Shown: positions 1 through 8,694 of the stretch, piece after piece | How the letters are laid out: each line of letters starts with the position of its first letter | Numbering within the stretch: the first letter of the stretch is position 1 | Program-made: the position numbers and the translations under genes | Assembly: GCF_007989825.1 (NCBI RefSeq) | Contig: NZ_BJUA01000006.1 | Span: 62,001-126,000 of the forward strand | Source: Cellulomonas persica | Lineage (GTDB): Bacteria > Actinomycetota > Actinomycetes > Actinomycetales > Cellulomonadaceae | DNA length: 64,000 bases | Direction of reading: 5' to 3' | Notes under the pieces: generated by a model | Databases searched by the model: none | What the model was told of the DNA's origin: nothing | What the model saw: the letters and a program-made list of their open reading frames with translations, nothing else

Positions 1-735
1 CGCCGCGGCGCGCCGGTCGACCTCGACACGCTGTCCTCGCCGGCGCTGAACCCGCTGCGTGCCACGGTCCTCGACGCGCTCGTGGAGGTCTCCGCGCGGC
101 CGGACGCGACCGACGTGCTCCACGTCTCGGCCGGTCTGGCCGACGAGGTCGCGCGCAACACCGGGCTGCGCGAGGCTCCCGCGGCACCCGCCCGCGGTGT
201 GTACACGGGGGTGCTCTACGCGGCGGCGGGGCTCGACCACCTGACGCCCGCGCAGCGACGACGCGCCGCCGCGTGCGTGCGGATCTTCTCCGGGCTGTGG
301 GGCGTGGTGACGCCCGAGGACGCCGTGCCGGCGTACCGGTTGTCGGGTGGTGTCGACCTGCCCGGTGTCGGGTCGCTCGCGGCGGTGTGGCGCGCCGCCC
401 TCCCGGACGTGCTCGACGCCGAGGCTGACGGCGCGCTCGTCGTGGACGGACGGTCCGCCGACTACGTCGCGATGTGGCGCCCGCCGGTCGGCGCCGACTG
501 GGTCGCCGTGCGCGTCGAGCGCGACCTCGACGGCACGCGGTCCGTCGTCTCACACAATGCCAAGCACGCGCGCGGGGTTCTCGCTCGGCACCTGCTGACT
601 CGCCGGGCCCAGCCGCCGCGGGACGGGGACGCCCTGGCCCACGCCGCCGCCGAGCTCGTGGGCGGTGAGCTGCGAGCGGTGGAGCTGGGTGCCGCACGCG
701 CCCGTGGCCCTCGGACGCTCACACTCGTGGTGTGA
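1..735 (+). CDS. yaaA: YaaA/DUF328 family peroxide-stress protein, 5' truncated
   Basis: The reading frame is already open at base 1, so the start lies outside the window; about 244 codons are present. The first residues (RRGAPVDLDTLSSPALNPLR) fit the segment just after the LLPPSEGK motif that opens YaaA proteins. The motif SHNAKHARG near the end resembles the family's conserved C-terminal region. Family members lower intracellular iron availability during peroxide stress in E. coli and are cytoplasmic. The stop codon overlaps the GTG start of the downstream permease by 4 bases, so the two are probably translationally coupled. No obvious disabling change is seen. Family assignment rests on my recall of the pattern. 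Confidence 0.8.
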   Translation, partial: RRGAPVDLDTLSSPALNPLRATVLDALVEVSARPDATDVLHVSAGLADEVARNTGLREAPAAPARGVYTGVLYAAAGLDHLTPAQRRRAAACVRIFSGLWGVVTPEDAVPAYRLSGGVDLPGVGSLAAVWRAALPDVLDAEADGALVVDGRSADYVAMWRPPVGADWVAVRVERDLDGTRSVVSHNAKHARGVLARHLLTRRAQPPRDGDALAHAAAELVGGELRAVELGAARARGPRTLTLVV

Positions 736-1904
736 GCACGCCACCCCGAGGCCGCCCCTGGTGGGTGGTCGCCATCGTCGTGTCGGTGGTCGCGATCGGC
801 ACCGGCCTGCTGCCGCGCGCGGACGCGGTGGCGCTCGCCGAACGCACCGGCCCCGTGCTGCTGTTCGTCGCGGCGCTCACCGTGGTGTCCGAGCTGTGCG
901 CGGGAGCGGGTCTGTTCACGGCCGCCGCCGACGTCGCGGCACGCGCGGCGCGCGGCCACCGGTGGGCGCTCTGGGCGGGCGTCGTCGTGCTCGCCATCGT
1001 GGTGACCGCGGTGCTGTCGCTCGACACGACCGCGGTGCTCCTGACGCCCGTGGTCATCGCGCTCGCGCGACACACGCGCACCTCCCCGCTGCCGTTCGCG
1101 CTGGCGGTGGCCGCGCTCGCGAACACCGCCTCGCTGGTCCTGCCGGTCTCGAACCTCACGAACCTGCTGGCGGACCATGAGATCCGCCGGTCGGGCACGG
1201 GCTACCTCGCGCTGATGTGGGCACCGGCGCTCGCGGCGGTCGTCGTCACGGTCGTCGTGCTGGCCGTGCGCGACCGCGCCGCGATCCGCGGCCGCTACGC
1301 CCTCGTCGCTGCGCCGCCCGCACCCGACCCGGTGCTGCTGCGGGTCACGGGCCTCGTCGTCGGCGCGATGGCGGTCGCGTTCGTCGCCGGCGTGACGCCC
1401 GCCCTCGCCGCGGGTGCCGCCGGCGTGCTGCTGCTCGGTCTGACGCTCGCGCGTCGGCGCCCGCTGCCCGTCGCGCCGGGCGACATGGTGCCGTGGCGCA
1501 CCCTGATCGTCGTCGCCGGGTTGTTCGTGCTCGTCGCGACGGCGCACGCGCACGGGATGGCCGAGGTGCTGCACCGAGCGGCGGGTGACGGGCACGGCCC
1601 GCTCGACCTGCTGCGGCTCGCCGCCGTGGGGGCGCTCGCCGCCAACGCGGTCAACAACCTGCCCGCGTTCCTCGCGCTGGACCCCGCCACGGCCGGCGAC
1701 CCGTTGCGGATCGCGGCGCTGCTCATCGGCACGGGCGTCGCGCCGATCCTCACGCCGTGGGGGTCGCTCGCGACCGTGCTGTGGTGGCAGCGGTGCCGTC
1801 AGGTGCTGCTGGACGTGCCGACGCGGACGATCGTGCGCCAGGGCCTCGTGCTCGCCCCGCTCGCTCTGGTCGCCGCCGTGGCCGCGCTCGTCGCGACCAC
1901 CTGA
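732..1904 (+). CDS. ArsB/NhaD-type (SLC13-like) membrane permease
   Basis: This 390-residue protein has about ten hydrophobic segments separated by short Arg-rich loops, as expected of an inner-membrane ion transporter of the arsenite/citrate/Na+ superfamily. Segments such as LSLDTTAVLLTPVVIALA and NTASLVLPVSNLTNLLA match the two re-entrant N-T/P motifs of ArsB-type carriers, and NNLPAFLALD is the second-half equivalent. The GTG start is chosen because it overlaps the yaaA stop (GTGA). The substrate cannot be read from sequence: arsenite is possible, but no arsR or arsC is nearby. The last codons and stop lie inside a 15-bp tandem repeat. Class is fairly sure, substrate unknown. Confidence 0.75.
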   Translation: MSTPPRGRPWWVVAIVVSVVAIGTGLLPRADAVALAERTGPVLLFVAALTVVSELCAGAGLFTAAADVAARAARGHRWALWAGVVVLAIVVTAVLSLDTTAVLLTPVVIALARHTRTSPLPFALAVAALANTASLVLPVSNLTNLLADHEIRRSGTGYLALMWAPALAAVVVTVVVLAVRDRAAIRGRYALVAAPPAPDPVLLRVTGLVVGAMAVAFVAGVTPALAAGAAGVLLLGLTLARRRPLPVAPGDMVPWRTLIVVAGLFVLVATAHAHGMAEVLHRAAGDGHGPLDLLRLAAVGALAANAVNNLPAFLALDPATAGDPLRIAALLIGTGVAPILTPWGSLATVLWWQRCRQVLLDVPTRTIVRQGLVLAPLALVAAVAALVATT

Positions 1905-1965
1905 CGCGCGACCACCTGACGCGCGACCACCGGACGCGCGACCACCGGACGCGCGATCACCGGAC
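1891..1965 (+). repeat. Five tandem 15-bp repeats over the permease stop codon
   Basis: Five consecutive units of GCGCGACCACC(T/G)GAC run without gaps; the first begins with T and the fifth has one C-to-T change. Units 1 and 2 carry TGA in the permease frame, while units 3-5 have GGA at that position. The permease therefore ends in unit 1, and repeat number or a single T/G change would alter its C-terminus. The array sits between two convergent genes. Confidence 0.95.
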
Positions 1966-2025
1966 GCCGACGCCCGTCCGACGCCCCACGACCGACCGGC
2001 ACGGACGACCGCGTGGCAGCAGGAC

Positions 2026-3231
2026 TCAGGCCCAGCCCTCGCTGGGCGCGCCGGCGACGGCGATCTCGTGCCGGTGGTCGGCGAACAGCCGCACGATGCT
2101 CAGCGAGGCCGGTGCGATGCGCAGCTGGCTCCACGACCCCGGGTGAGCGCCCATCGCCACGCCGAGCGCGGCCCGGATCGCCACCGCGTGCGACACGACG
2201 ACGACGGTCCGTCCCCGCTCGGTCGTGAGCAGCTCCTCGTACAGCGAGCGCAGCCGCTCCCCCACGTCGACGATCGACTCGCCGCCCGGCGGCCGCAGGT
2301 CGGCGCGCGTGTGCCACGGCTCGAGCTGCCCCGGCCAGCGCTCCTCGATCTCGACCGCGGTCAGACCCTGCCACTGCCCGAAGTCGGCTTCCTTGACGCG
2401 CTCCTCGGTGCGCACGGGCAGGCCGAGGCGCTCGGCGATGACGCCCGCCGTCTCCTGCGTGCGGACCATCGGCGAGGCGAGGACCTCGCTCGGGTAGGCG
2501 ATGTCGCCCCACAGGTCGCGGCCCACGCGGTGCACGAGCGCGGCGGCGGCACGCGCCTGCGCCCGACCGCGCTCGTTGAGCGGCGGACCCGGCTCGCTCG
2601 AGCCCGAGTAGCCCCGGGAGACGGTCATCGTGGTCTCGCCGTGCCGCACCAGGACGAGCGTCACCGGGGACTCGTCGTCGAACCGCACTCCTGCGCCCGA
2701 GGGGCGCGGGACGCGGCCGCTGCCGGGGTCGGTGGCTGCGCTCGTCGTCGAGGCCGCGCTCGTTGCCGTGTCGCTCACCGGGGGCACGTCGGCTTGGGTC
2801 GTGTCGTCGTCGGTCACGATCGCAGTCTTCGTGTCCATCGCACGGTTCGCCAGCCGGTCGGCGGCAGCGTTGTCCGCGCGGGGCACCCACGTCCACGTCA
2901 CGGTCGCGGGGTCGACGATCGCGCGCGCCTGGTCGGCGAGCCGACGCATGTCGTCGTGCTTGATCTGCCACTCGCCGCTCATCTGCCGGATGACGAGCTG
3001 GGAGTCCATGCGGACCTCGATCGCCGCCGCGGGGTCGATCGCGCGGGCCGCACGCAGGCCCGCGACGAGGCCCGAGTACTCGGCGACGTTGTTCGAGGCG
3101 ATGCCCAGGTAGTCGGCGCGCTCCGCGAGCACGCGACCGGTCTCGGCATCCCGTACCAGCGCGCCGTAGCCGGCGGGCCCCGGGTTGCCGCGCGAGCCGC
3201 CGTCCGCCTCGACGACGAGCCGGCGCGTCAC
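2026..3231 (-). CDS. Bifunctional RNase H / histidine phosphatase
   Basis: This 401-residue cytoplasmic fusion matches the actinobacterial two-domain proteins typified by Mycobacterium Rv2228c. Residues 1-135 form a type I RNase H fold with acidic residues D10, E51, D76 and D125 (in ADRLAN), which cleaves RNA in RNA-DNA hybrids. After an acidic Ser/Thr-rich linker (about 140-188), residues 190-400 form a phosphoglycerate-mutase-like phosphatase with the LVRHGET catalytic His near 197 and a second His in VVSHAVAIR. The GTG start overlaps the stop of the upstream zinc-ribbon gene (GTGA), so it is the last gene of a nif3-led unit. In mycobacteria the phosphatase half has been linked to cobalamin biosynthesis (CobC); that role is not shown here. 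Confidence 0.92.
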   Translation of the reverse strand: MTRRLVVEADGGSRGNPGPAGYGALVRDAETGRVLAERADYLGIASNNVAEYSGLVAGLRAARAIDPAAAIEVRMDSQLVIRQMSGEWQIKHDDMRRLADQARAIVDPATVTWTWVPRADNAAADRLANRAMDTKTAIVTDDDTTQADVPPVSDTATSAASTTSAATDPGSGRVPRPSGAGVRFDDESPVTLVLVRHGETTMTVSRGYSGSSEPGPPLNERGRAQARAAAALVHRVGRDLWGDIAYPSEVLASPMVRTQETAGVIAERLGLPVRTEERVKEADFGQWQGLTAVEIEERWPGQLEPWHTRADLRPPGGESIVDVGERLRSLYEELLTTERGRTVVVVSHAVAIRAALGVAMGAHPGSWSQLRIAPASLSIVRLFADHRHEIAVAGAPSEGWA

Positions 3232-3968
3232 TGGCCCTCGGGCAGCCGGACCAGGATGCGGCCGCACTCCTCGCACCGCACGACGGCGTCGTCGGGCTTC
3301 GCCTTGATGCCGTCGAGGTCCAGCGGGTTGAGCTCGAGGCGGCAGCCCTCGCAGCGGCGGCCGCGCAGGGCCGCGGCGCCCGAGCCGCCGAGCTGGGCAC
3401 GCAGCCGGTCGTAGAGCGTCACGAGCCCGGCGTCGAGGCCCTCGGCGGCCGTCGCGCGCTGGGCCTGCACCTGCGCGACCTCGGCGTCGATCTCCGCCAG
3501 TGCCGCGTCGCGCTGCGTCTCGACCTCGGTCTTGCCCGCGACGAGCTGGGCGTGCGCGGCCTGCACCTCGGACAGCGCGCTCTCGTGCGCCTCGAGCCGC
3601 TCCATGACCTCGAGCTCGACCTCCTCGAGGTCCCCCTGGCGCTTGGCGAGCGACTCGAGCTCGTGCTGGAGCGCCTGCAGGTCCTTCGCGGTCCCCTGGC
3701 CCGAGTCGAGCCGGCTCTGGTTGCGCGCGGCACGGTCCCGCACCTGCTGGACGTCCGCCTCCGCCTTCGCGAGCTCGCGACGCAGGTCCGCGACCGCGGT
3801 CTGCGACGTGACGAGCGCCGTGTGCAGGTCGGCGAGCTGCGTGTCGAGCTCGGCGAGCCGCGCGAGCTCGGGCAGCGTCCGGCGCCGGTGCGCGAGCTGG
3901 TCGAGGCGCGTGTCGAGCGCCTGCACGTCGAGAAGTCGTCGCTGGTCCGCTGCGGGGGCGTTCGGCAC
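3228..3968 (-). CDS. Coiled-coil C4 zinc-ribbon protein (DUF164 family)
   Basis: A long alpha-helical coiled coil (about residues 10-185, rich in Ala, Glu, Leu and Gln heptads) is followed by a C-terminal zinc ribbon with two CxxC pairs (RCEGC and RCEECG). This is the layout of the CT398/DUF164 family, whose molecular role is unresolved. I choose the GTG at 3968 rather than the ATG at 3989 because GGAAGG sits at good distance before the GTG. It lies between nif3 and the RNase H-phosphatase gene, the usual actinobacterial order, and overlaps the latter by 4 bases. Likely cytoplasmic; a tethering or nucleic-acid role is only a guess. Confidence 0.88.
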   Translation of the reverse strand: MPNAPAADQRRLLDVQALDTRLDQLAHRRRTLPELARLAELDTQLADLHTALVTSQTAVADLRRELAKAEADVQQVRDRAARNQSRLDSGQGTAKDLQALQHELESLAKRQGDLEEVELEVMERLEAHESALSEVQAAHAQLVAGKTEVETQRDAALAEIDAEVAQVQAQRATAAEGLDAGLVTLYDRLRAQLGGSGAAALRGRRCEGCRLELNPLDLDGIKAKPDDAVVRCEECGRILVRLPEGQ

Positions 3969-4028
3969 GGGGTTCCTTCCGGCACCCACCCCGACGGGGC
4001 GGGCGGATCAGGGTGGTCGGTACGTCGG

Positions 4029-5216
4029 TCAGCTGGGTGCGTCGGTGCGGCTCACGCGGCCCGTCCACGGGTCGGTGCACCGCACGCTCACGCGGGTCTC
4101 CACCGTAGTGCCCAGCGCCCGTAGATCGGCCGTCAGGTCCCGCGCGGCGAGCGTGAGCCACGGCCACTCGGACGCGAAGTGCGCGAGGTCGACGAGGTAC
4201 GGCGTCGCCGGGTGCCCCGAGCGGGCCGCGTCGAACTCCGCGCGCTCGCGCTGCTCGGAGGCCGGGTGGTGGCGCAGGTCGGCAGTCACGTACACGTCCG
4301 CACCCGCGGACCGTACAGCGTCGAAGAACGGGTCGCCCGAGCCGCCGACGACCGCGACGCGCTCGACGCTCGCGTCGGGGTCGCCCGCGAACCGCACGCC
4401 CTGCGCTGTGGCGGGCGTGACGTCGGCGACGGCCTGGGCGAACGCGCGCAGCGTCGTCGGCTCGGTGAGCCTGCCGATCCGGCCCGTGCCGGTGGGGCCG
4501 TCGAGGGTCGCGAGCTCGAGCACGTCGAACGCCGGCTCCTCGTACGGATGGGCGGCGCGCATCGCGGCCACGACGGCCGAACGGCGTCCGCGCGGCGCGA
4601 CCAGCTCGACGCGCGCCTCGACGACGACCGCACGCTCGCCCACCGCACCGACCGCGGGCGACGCCCCGGCGAGCGGCGTGAACGTGCCCTCCCCGGTCGT
4701 CGTCCACGCGCAGCGCTCGTACCGGCCCACCGCTCCGGCACCCGCATCGGCCATCGCGTCGACCACGGCCTGGGCGTCGGCCACCGGGACGAACACCACG
4801 TGCTTGTCGAGCGGCGCCACCGGGTCGGCGACGAGGGGCGTCACGTCGACGAGCCCGAGCACCTCCGCGAGCGCGTCGGCGACGCCTCCGGCCGCGGCGT
4901 CCGCGTTGGTGTGGGCCGTGAGCAGTCCGCACCCGCCGCGCACGAGCCGGTGCAGGAGCGCGCCCTTGAAGGTCGTCGCGGCGACCGAGTGCACGCCGCG
5001 CAGCAGCAGCGGGTGGTGGGTCACGACGAGGTCGGCGCCCCACTCGAGCGCTTCGTCGACGACGGTCGCGACCGGGTCGACCGCGAACAGCACGCGACGC
5101 ACGGGTGCGTCCGGGTCACCGGCGACGAGCCCGACGGCGTCCCACGACTCGGCGGTCGCGGGCGGGTAGCGCTGCTCGAGGAGTCGGACGACGTCGGCCA
5201 GCCGGGGTGCGCTCAC
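4029..5216 (-). CDS. Nif3-like dinuclear metal centre protein (YqfO/GTP cyclohydrolase I type 2 family)
   Basis: The 395-residue length fits the long YqfO form, in which the Nif3 metal-binding fold is split by an inserted PII-like domain (about residues 130-250, with AHPYEEPAFDVLEL). The metal-site signature THHPLL is at residues 66-71. Family members form hexameric toroids with a two-metal site; enzymatic activity is not firmly established. The GTG start lies 6 nt after a TAGCGT -10-like hexamer, so the transcript is probably leaderless, and this gene likely heads the unit with the next two minus-strand genes. Confidence 0.9.
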   Translation of the reverse strand: MSAPRLADVVRLLEQRYPPATAESWDAVGLVAGDPDAPVRRVLFAVDPVATVVDEALEWGADLVVTHHPLLLRGVHSVAATTFKGALLHRLVRGGCGLLTAHTNADAAAGGVADALAEVLGLVDVTPLVADPVAPLDKHVVFVPVADAQAVVDAMADAGAGAVGRYERCAWTTTGEGTFTPLAGASPAVGAVGERAVVVEARVELVAPRGRRSAVVAAMRAAHPYEEPAFDVLELATLDGPTGTGRIGRLTEPTTLRAFAQAVADVTPATAQGVRFAGDPDASVERVAVVGGSGDPFFDAVRSAGADVYVTADLRHHPASEQRERAEFDAARSGHPATPYLVDLAHFASEWPWLTLAARDLTADLRALGTTVETRVSVRCTDPWTGRVSRTDAPS

Positions 5217-5251
5217 ACGAGCACGCTACCGGCGCCGACGTCCGTCCCGGG

Positions 5252-6415
5252 TCAGGGCGTCACCCACGTCGCGGGGCCGATCGTCCCGACGCTCACGGCG
5301 TGCCCCGCGACGCCCCCGGGCTTGTAGGCGCGCACCCAGTACCCGCTCGACGGGGGCGCGTCCCACACCACGGTGAACCGCCCGTTGGCGCGGACGCGGC
5401 TCGACGCCTCGGTGCGCCACGTGCGTCCGACGAGCCGCTGGAGGTGGATCGTCGGGTTGGCCGCTGCGTGGACCGACGGTGCGGGCCATGCGTTGCCGGT
5501 CATGACGACGTCGCCGCGTGAGGTGCTGAAGTCCGCTCGCGCCTGCCACTTCACGGGCGGTTCGAGCCGGCCGTTCGCGGCGACCGTGTAGTACCGCCGC
5601 GCACCCGATCCCCAGCCGGCCAGCGACCCCACGAAGTGCGTCTCGCTCACGCCGTACGTGGGGAGCGTCAGCAGGCCGGTCGACGACGAGCGCAGCGGGA
5701 ACACGCTCGGGTACTCCGCGAGGAACTGCGGGGTCACGATCGTCGTGCTCCAGATCCAGTACGGCGTGTCGACGATGCCCGAGGGCGTCGCCGCGCTGAA
5801 CGCACTGGCCACGGGCGTCCCGTCGTCGCGCCGCACGAGGCGCAGCGACGGCGTCCAGCGCTCGGACCCCGTCACGACCTTCACGGGTGCGTTGAGAACC
5901 TCGTAGGCCCACGGCAGGCTCGCAGGTCCGCTCACCTCGACCGCAGGGCCGTCCGGGACAGGGACCGTCGTCGTCGCATCGGTCTGGTCCGTGACGACGA
6001 TCTTCGTCATCGTGATCGTGCCCGTGGAGACCGAGGTGACGGCGGCCGTCCCGGTCCAGGTGCCCGACGTCGACGTCCCCCCGGTCCGGTCCAGACGGTC
6101 CCAGTAGAGCGCCGTGCGATGCAGATCGGGCGGCCGCGTCGGCGTCGAGCTGCGGACGTCCGCGTACCCGACCGGGTAGTCCTGGGTCTCGAAGTTCGTC
6201 AGGACGTCCGGGAGGCCGTCGGGGTCGCTGAGCTCGACCGAGAGCCGCAGCTCGGTGTAACCGCCGGGCATGCCCGGGCGGGTGTCGACGAGCGTGATGC
6301 CCTGCAGCGTCGTCGGCGAGTCCTCGGCCACGGCGGGCACGGCGAGGGCCAGAGGCACGACGACGAGCGCGACGGACGTCAGCGCGATCGGACGGACGGT
6401 GACGCGCCGGACCAT
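5252..6415 (-). CDS. Secreted protein of unknown function
   Basis: A 387-residue protein starting MVRRVTVRPIALTS has a clear Sec signal peptide: a basic N-terminus, a hydrophobic stretch, and a likely AVA cleavage site near residue 31. I take the ATG at 6415 because GAGGAG lies about 6 nt upstream. The mature part is Thr/Ser/Pro-rich, apparently beta, and has no Cys. The C-terminal 90 residues (TIHLQRLVGRTW, then ANGRFTVVWDAPPSSGYW) look like a beta-sandwich repeat found in actinobacterial cell-surface proteins. No catalytic motif is recognised. Neighbours give no functional link, and it appears to be a single-gene unit. Confidence 0.8.
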   Translation of the reverse strand: MVRRVTVRPIALTSVALVVVPLALAVPAVAEDSPTTLQGITLVDTRPGMPGGYTELRLSVELSDPDGLPDVLTNFETQDYPVGYADVRSSTPTRPPDLHRTALYWDRLDRTGGTSTSGTWTGTAAVTSVSTGTITMTKIVVTDQTDATTTVPVPDGPAVEVSGPASLPWAYEVLNAPVKVVTGSERWTPSLRLVRRDDGTPVASAFSAATPSGIVDTPYWIWSTTIVTPQFLAEYPSVFPLRSSSTGLLTLPTYGVSETHFVGSLAGWGSGARRYYTVAANGRLEPPVKWQARADFSTSRGDVVMTGNAWPAPSVHAAANPTIHLQRLVGRTWRTEASSRVRANGRFTVVWDAPPSSGYWVRAYKPGGVAGHAVSVGTIGPATWVTP

Positions 6416-6570
6416 GGCGGCTCCTCGTCGAGCGGGTGTCAGGGATCCACCGTACGACCGGCGCGACGGCTCGAGCCATGCCCGGGCCGATGCTCCGCGG
6501 GTGGAGATGGTCACGCCACGCGTGACTGCCTCGGCCCGGGACCGCGCGCAGGGCGCTCTAGGTTGTGGCC

Positions 6571-7704
6571 GTGAGAGAAGCGTGGACATGGCCCGCGTAC
6601 ACGGGCGTGCTCGTCGGGACCGCGCTCTTCGTCGTCCTGTTCGTGCCCGCGCTCGTGTGGCAGTTCCGCGCGTACGGCCGGCCGTCGCTCCTGCGGCTGC
6701 TCACGGTCGCGGCCGCGTGCGTGTACGTCGTCGCCCTCGTCGCCTACACCCTCCTGCCGCTGCCGACCGGTGACCGCGCCGCGTGGTGCGCCGCGCACGT
6801 CGCGGACCACAACGGCGACCCGCTGCAGATGCTGCGCGACATCCGCGCGGTGCGCGCCGAGATCGGCTCACGCGCGACCCTGCGGTCGGTCGTGTTCCTG
6901 CAGGTCGCGTTCAACGTCCTGCTGTTCGTGCCGTTCGGCGTGCTCGTGCGCGTCCTGCTGCGCTGGGGTGTGGCGCTCACGACGATCGCCGCGCTGGCCA
7001 CCTCGCTGGTCATCGAGGCGACCCAGTACACGGGCGTGTTCGGCCTCATCGGGTGCTCGTACCGTGTGGGCGACGTCGACGACGTGATCACCAACACCGC
7101 GGGCGCGTTCCTGGGTGCCGTGCTCGCACCGCTCGTCCTGCACGTCGTGCCGTCCTCGTCGTCGCTCGCGACCGAGCGCGGGCTGCCACGTCCGGTCAGC
7201 GTGTGGCGCCGGTGGACCGGCATGGCGCTCGACGCCGGGGCCGCGCTCGCCCTGGGTGCCGCGGTCACGGTCGGCGCACGCGTCCTGCTCGCCGTGGGCG
7301 GCGCGAGCCGGGTGGAGATCGCCACGGCGCAGGCGGGGTGGCTCAGCGTCGTCCTGCCGTTCGTCGTCGTGCTCGTGCTCCCCGCGCTGCTCGGCTCGGG
7401 TGCGTCCTGGGGGCAACGTGTGGTGTGGCTCGAGCCCGTGTCGGTCGACGAGCACGGACGGGCCGTGCGTGCCGGGCGGCCCAGGAGCCTCGCCCGCGCG
7501 CTCGTCGTCGGCGGTCTGTGGTGGGTCCTGGTGTCGGCGTCGTCGGTCGAAAGGCTGCCGGACGACCTCGCGAGCCGCCTCACGGTCGCGGGCTGGACGC
7601 TGGCCGGCGCCGCCGTGGTGACGGTCGCGTTCACGCGCCGCGGGCTGTCGGGCCTGCTCGCAGGCACCCAGGTGGTCGACTCGCGCGAGCGACCCGACGC
7701 CTGA
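6571..7704 (+). CDS. VanZ-RDD fusion membrane protein
   Basis: This 377-residue membrane protein has two parts. Residues about 1-205 carry a VanZ-like domain, with the typical NVLLFVPFGVLVR segment and, after the next helix, IEATQYTG and DVDDVITNTAGAFLGA. Residues about 210-370 form an RDD domain (RRWTGMALDAG, then GQRVVWLEPV) with further membrane helices. VanZ is linked to low-level teicoplanin resistance in enterococci; RDD functions vary and are mostly undefined. I prefer GTG 6571 over GTG 6565 because TAGGTT ends 6 nt before it, a leaderless arrangement. No resistance cluster surrounds it, so a cell-envelope role is inference. Confidence 0.8.
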   Translation: MREAWTWPAYTGVLVGTALFVVLFVPALVWQFRAYGRPSLLRLLTVAAACVYVVALVAYTLLPLPTGDRAAWCAAHVADHNGDPLQMLRDIRAVRAEIGSRATLRSVVFLQVAFNVLLFVPFGVLVRVLLRWGVALTTIAALATSLVIEATQYTGVFGLIGCSYRVGDVDDVITNTAGAFLGAVLAPLVLHVVPSSSSLATERGLPRPVSVWRRWTGMALDAGAALALGAAVTVGARVLLAVGGASRVEIATAQAGWLSVVLPFVVVLVLPALLGSGASWGQRVVWLEPVSVDEHGRAVRAGRPRSLARALVVGGLWWVLVSASSVERLPDDLASRLTVAGWTLAGAAVVTVAFTRRGLSGLLAGTQVVDSRERPDA

Positions 7705-7722
7705 GCTCCGACGAGCCCGGGC

Positions 7723-8553
7723 TCAGGCGCGCGGCACGACGGGGTCGCCGACCGTCAGCACCCCCGCCGACTCCGGGACGAGCCGCACGCCGAACCAGAC
7801 CTTGCCCTCGAAGCGTCGGTGCCGGGCCAGCGTGCGCGTCGGCTCCTTCGTCGTGCGCAGCGTATCGAGGTCCACGGTGGTCATGACGCACCGGTCGCAG
7901 CGCTCCGCGAACCGCAGCACCACGTCCCCGACCTGTACCCGCGCCCATCCGTCCTCGACGAAGGGCTCGAGGTCGCCGTCGACGACGAGCGTCGGCCGGA
8001 ACCGCTCCATGGGAAGCGGCTCGTGGCCCCGCTCGTCGGCGAGCCACGTGTTGAGCGCGGCCAACGACGCGGTGGTCGTCAGGAGTACCGGTGCGGCGTC
8101 GGCGAAGCTGAGGGCGTCGCCCGGCCGGCCGCCGTGGTCGGTCGAGACCGAGCGCCGCGCGGGGTCGTCGAGCCAGACGAGACGCACGCGCCGGCCGAGG
8201 GCCTCCGAGAGCCACGCGTCCGCCTCGGGGGCGCAGGCCGTCGCCCAGCCGACCCGGCTGAGCGTCACGTCGAGACGCGGGCCGCCGTGCGGCTCGGGGA
8301 CGACGAGCGAGGCACGGCCCGGCGCCGACAGCTCGATCGCGCCGTCGAGCGGCGTCGCGGTGAGCCCGAGCATGGCCGGGACCTCGCGCGCGGTCACGGT
8401 GTCGCCGTCGTCGTCGACGACCATCCACCGCCGGTCCCCGCGCGGGCCGAGCCGGTCCAGCGACGTGCTCGCGACGTCGACGCCCCGCAGGGACTTCACG
8501 GGTCGCACGGCGAGCGCGCAGACCCGCAGTGCCGTACCGGTGTCGGTGGTCAT
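7723..8553 (-). CDS. MOSC-domain protein (YcbX/MARC-like)
   Basis: A 276-residue protein with an N-terminal beta-barrel domain (VCALAVRPVKSLRG, a typical MOSC_N opening) and a C-terminal MOSC domain. The motif RFAERCDRCVMTTVDLDT near residues 210-228 contains the conserved Cys thought to ligand molybdenum in MARC/YcbX enzymes that reduce N-hydroxylated compounds. I choose ATG 8553 (MTTDTG) with GAGGGG about 7 nt upstream. It is transcribed away from the CoA-disulfide reductase gene and shares its intergenic region. Partner redox proteins are not adjacent. The substrate is unknown. Confidence 0.87.
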   Translation of the reverse strand: MTTDTGTALRVCALAVRPVKSLRGVDVASTSLDRLGPRGDRRWMVVDDDGDTVTAREVPAMLGLTATPLDGAIELSAPGRASLVVPEPHGGPRLDVTLSRVGWATACAPEADAWLSEALGRRVRLVWLDDPARRSVSTDHGGRPGDALSFADAAPVLLTTTASLAALNTWLADERGHEPLPMERFRPTLVVDGDLEPFVEDGWARVQVGDVVLRFAERCDRCVMTTVDLDTLRTTKEPTRTLARHRRFEGKVWFGVRLVPESAGVLTVGDPVVPRA

Positions 8554-8659
8554 GCGGCGTCCCCTCACGTGCGGTCCGGCGCCCGGTCGTGGGCCTGGCG
8601 CGTCCGGGCGGGGTCAGTATCGCGTGACGGGCGGGGTGACCAGGGACACCCACCCATGC

Positions 8660-8694
8660 TTGGAATACCCCCGGGGGTATCGTAGGATCGCGGT
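8660..8694 (+). promoter_or_regulatory. Promoter with CstR/CsoR-type operator in the spacer
   Basis: TTGGAA (8660-8665), a 17-bp spacer and TAGGAT (8683-8688) make a near-ideal housekeeping promoter. Almost the whole spacer is ATACCCCCGGGGGTAT (8665-8680), a perfect 16-bp palindrome of the G/C-tract type bound by CsoR/CstR/RcnR repressors. The ATG follows the -10 by 6 nt, so the transcript is leaderless. Binding by the downstream CstR-like protein would block polymerase. Confidence 0.88.

Noticed and set aside
462..1595. Minus-strand frame of 377 codons opposite the permease
   Set aside because: The translation is almost only Arg, His, Asp and Gln, typical of antisense reading of high-GC membrane-protein DNA.
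2026..5043. A 1005-codon minus-strand open frame spanning three genes
   Set aside because: Only its last 401 codons (from GTG 3231) match a known protein. The upstream part is an Arg/Pro/Ala-rich shadow of the zinc-ribbon and nif3 genes in another frame.
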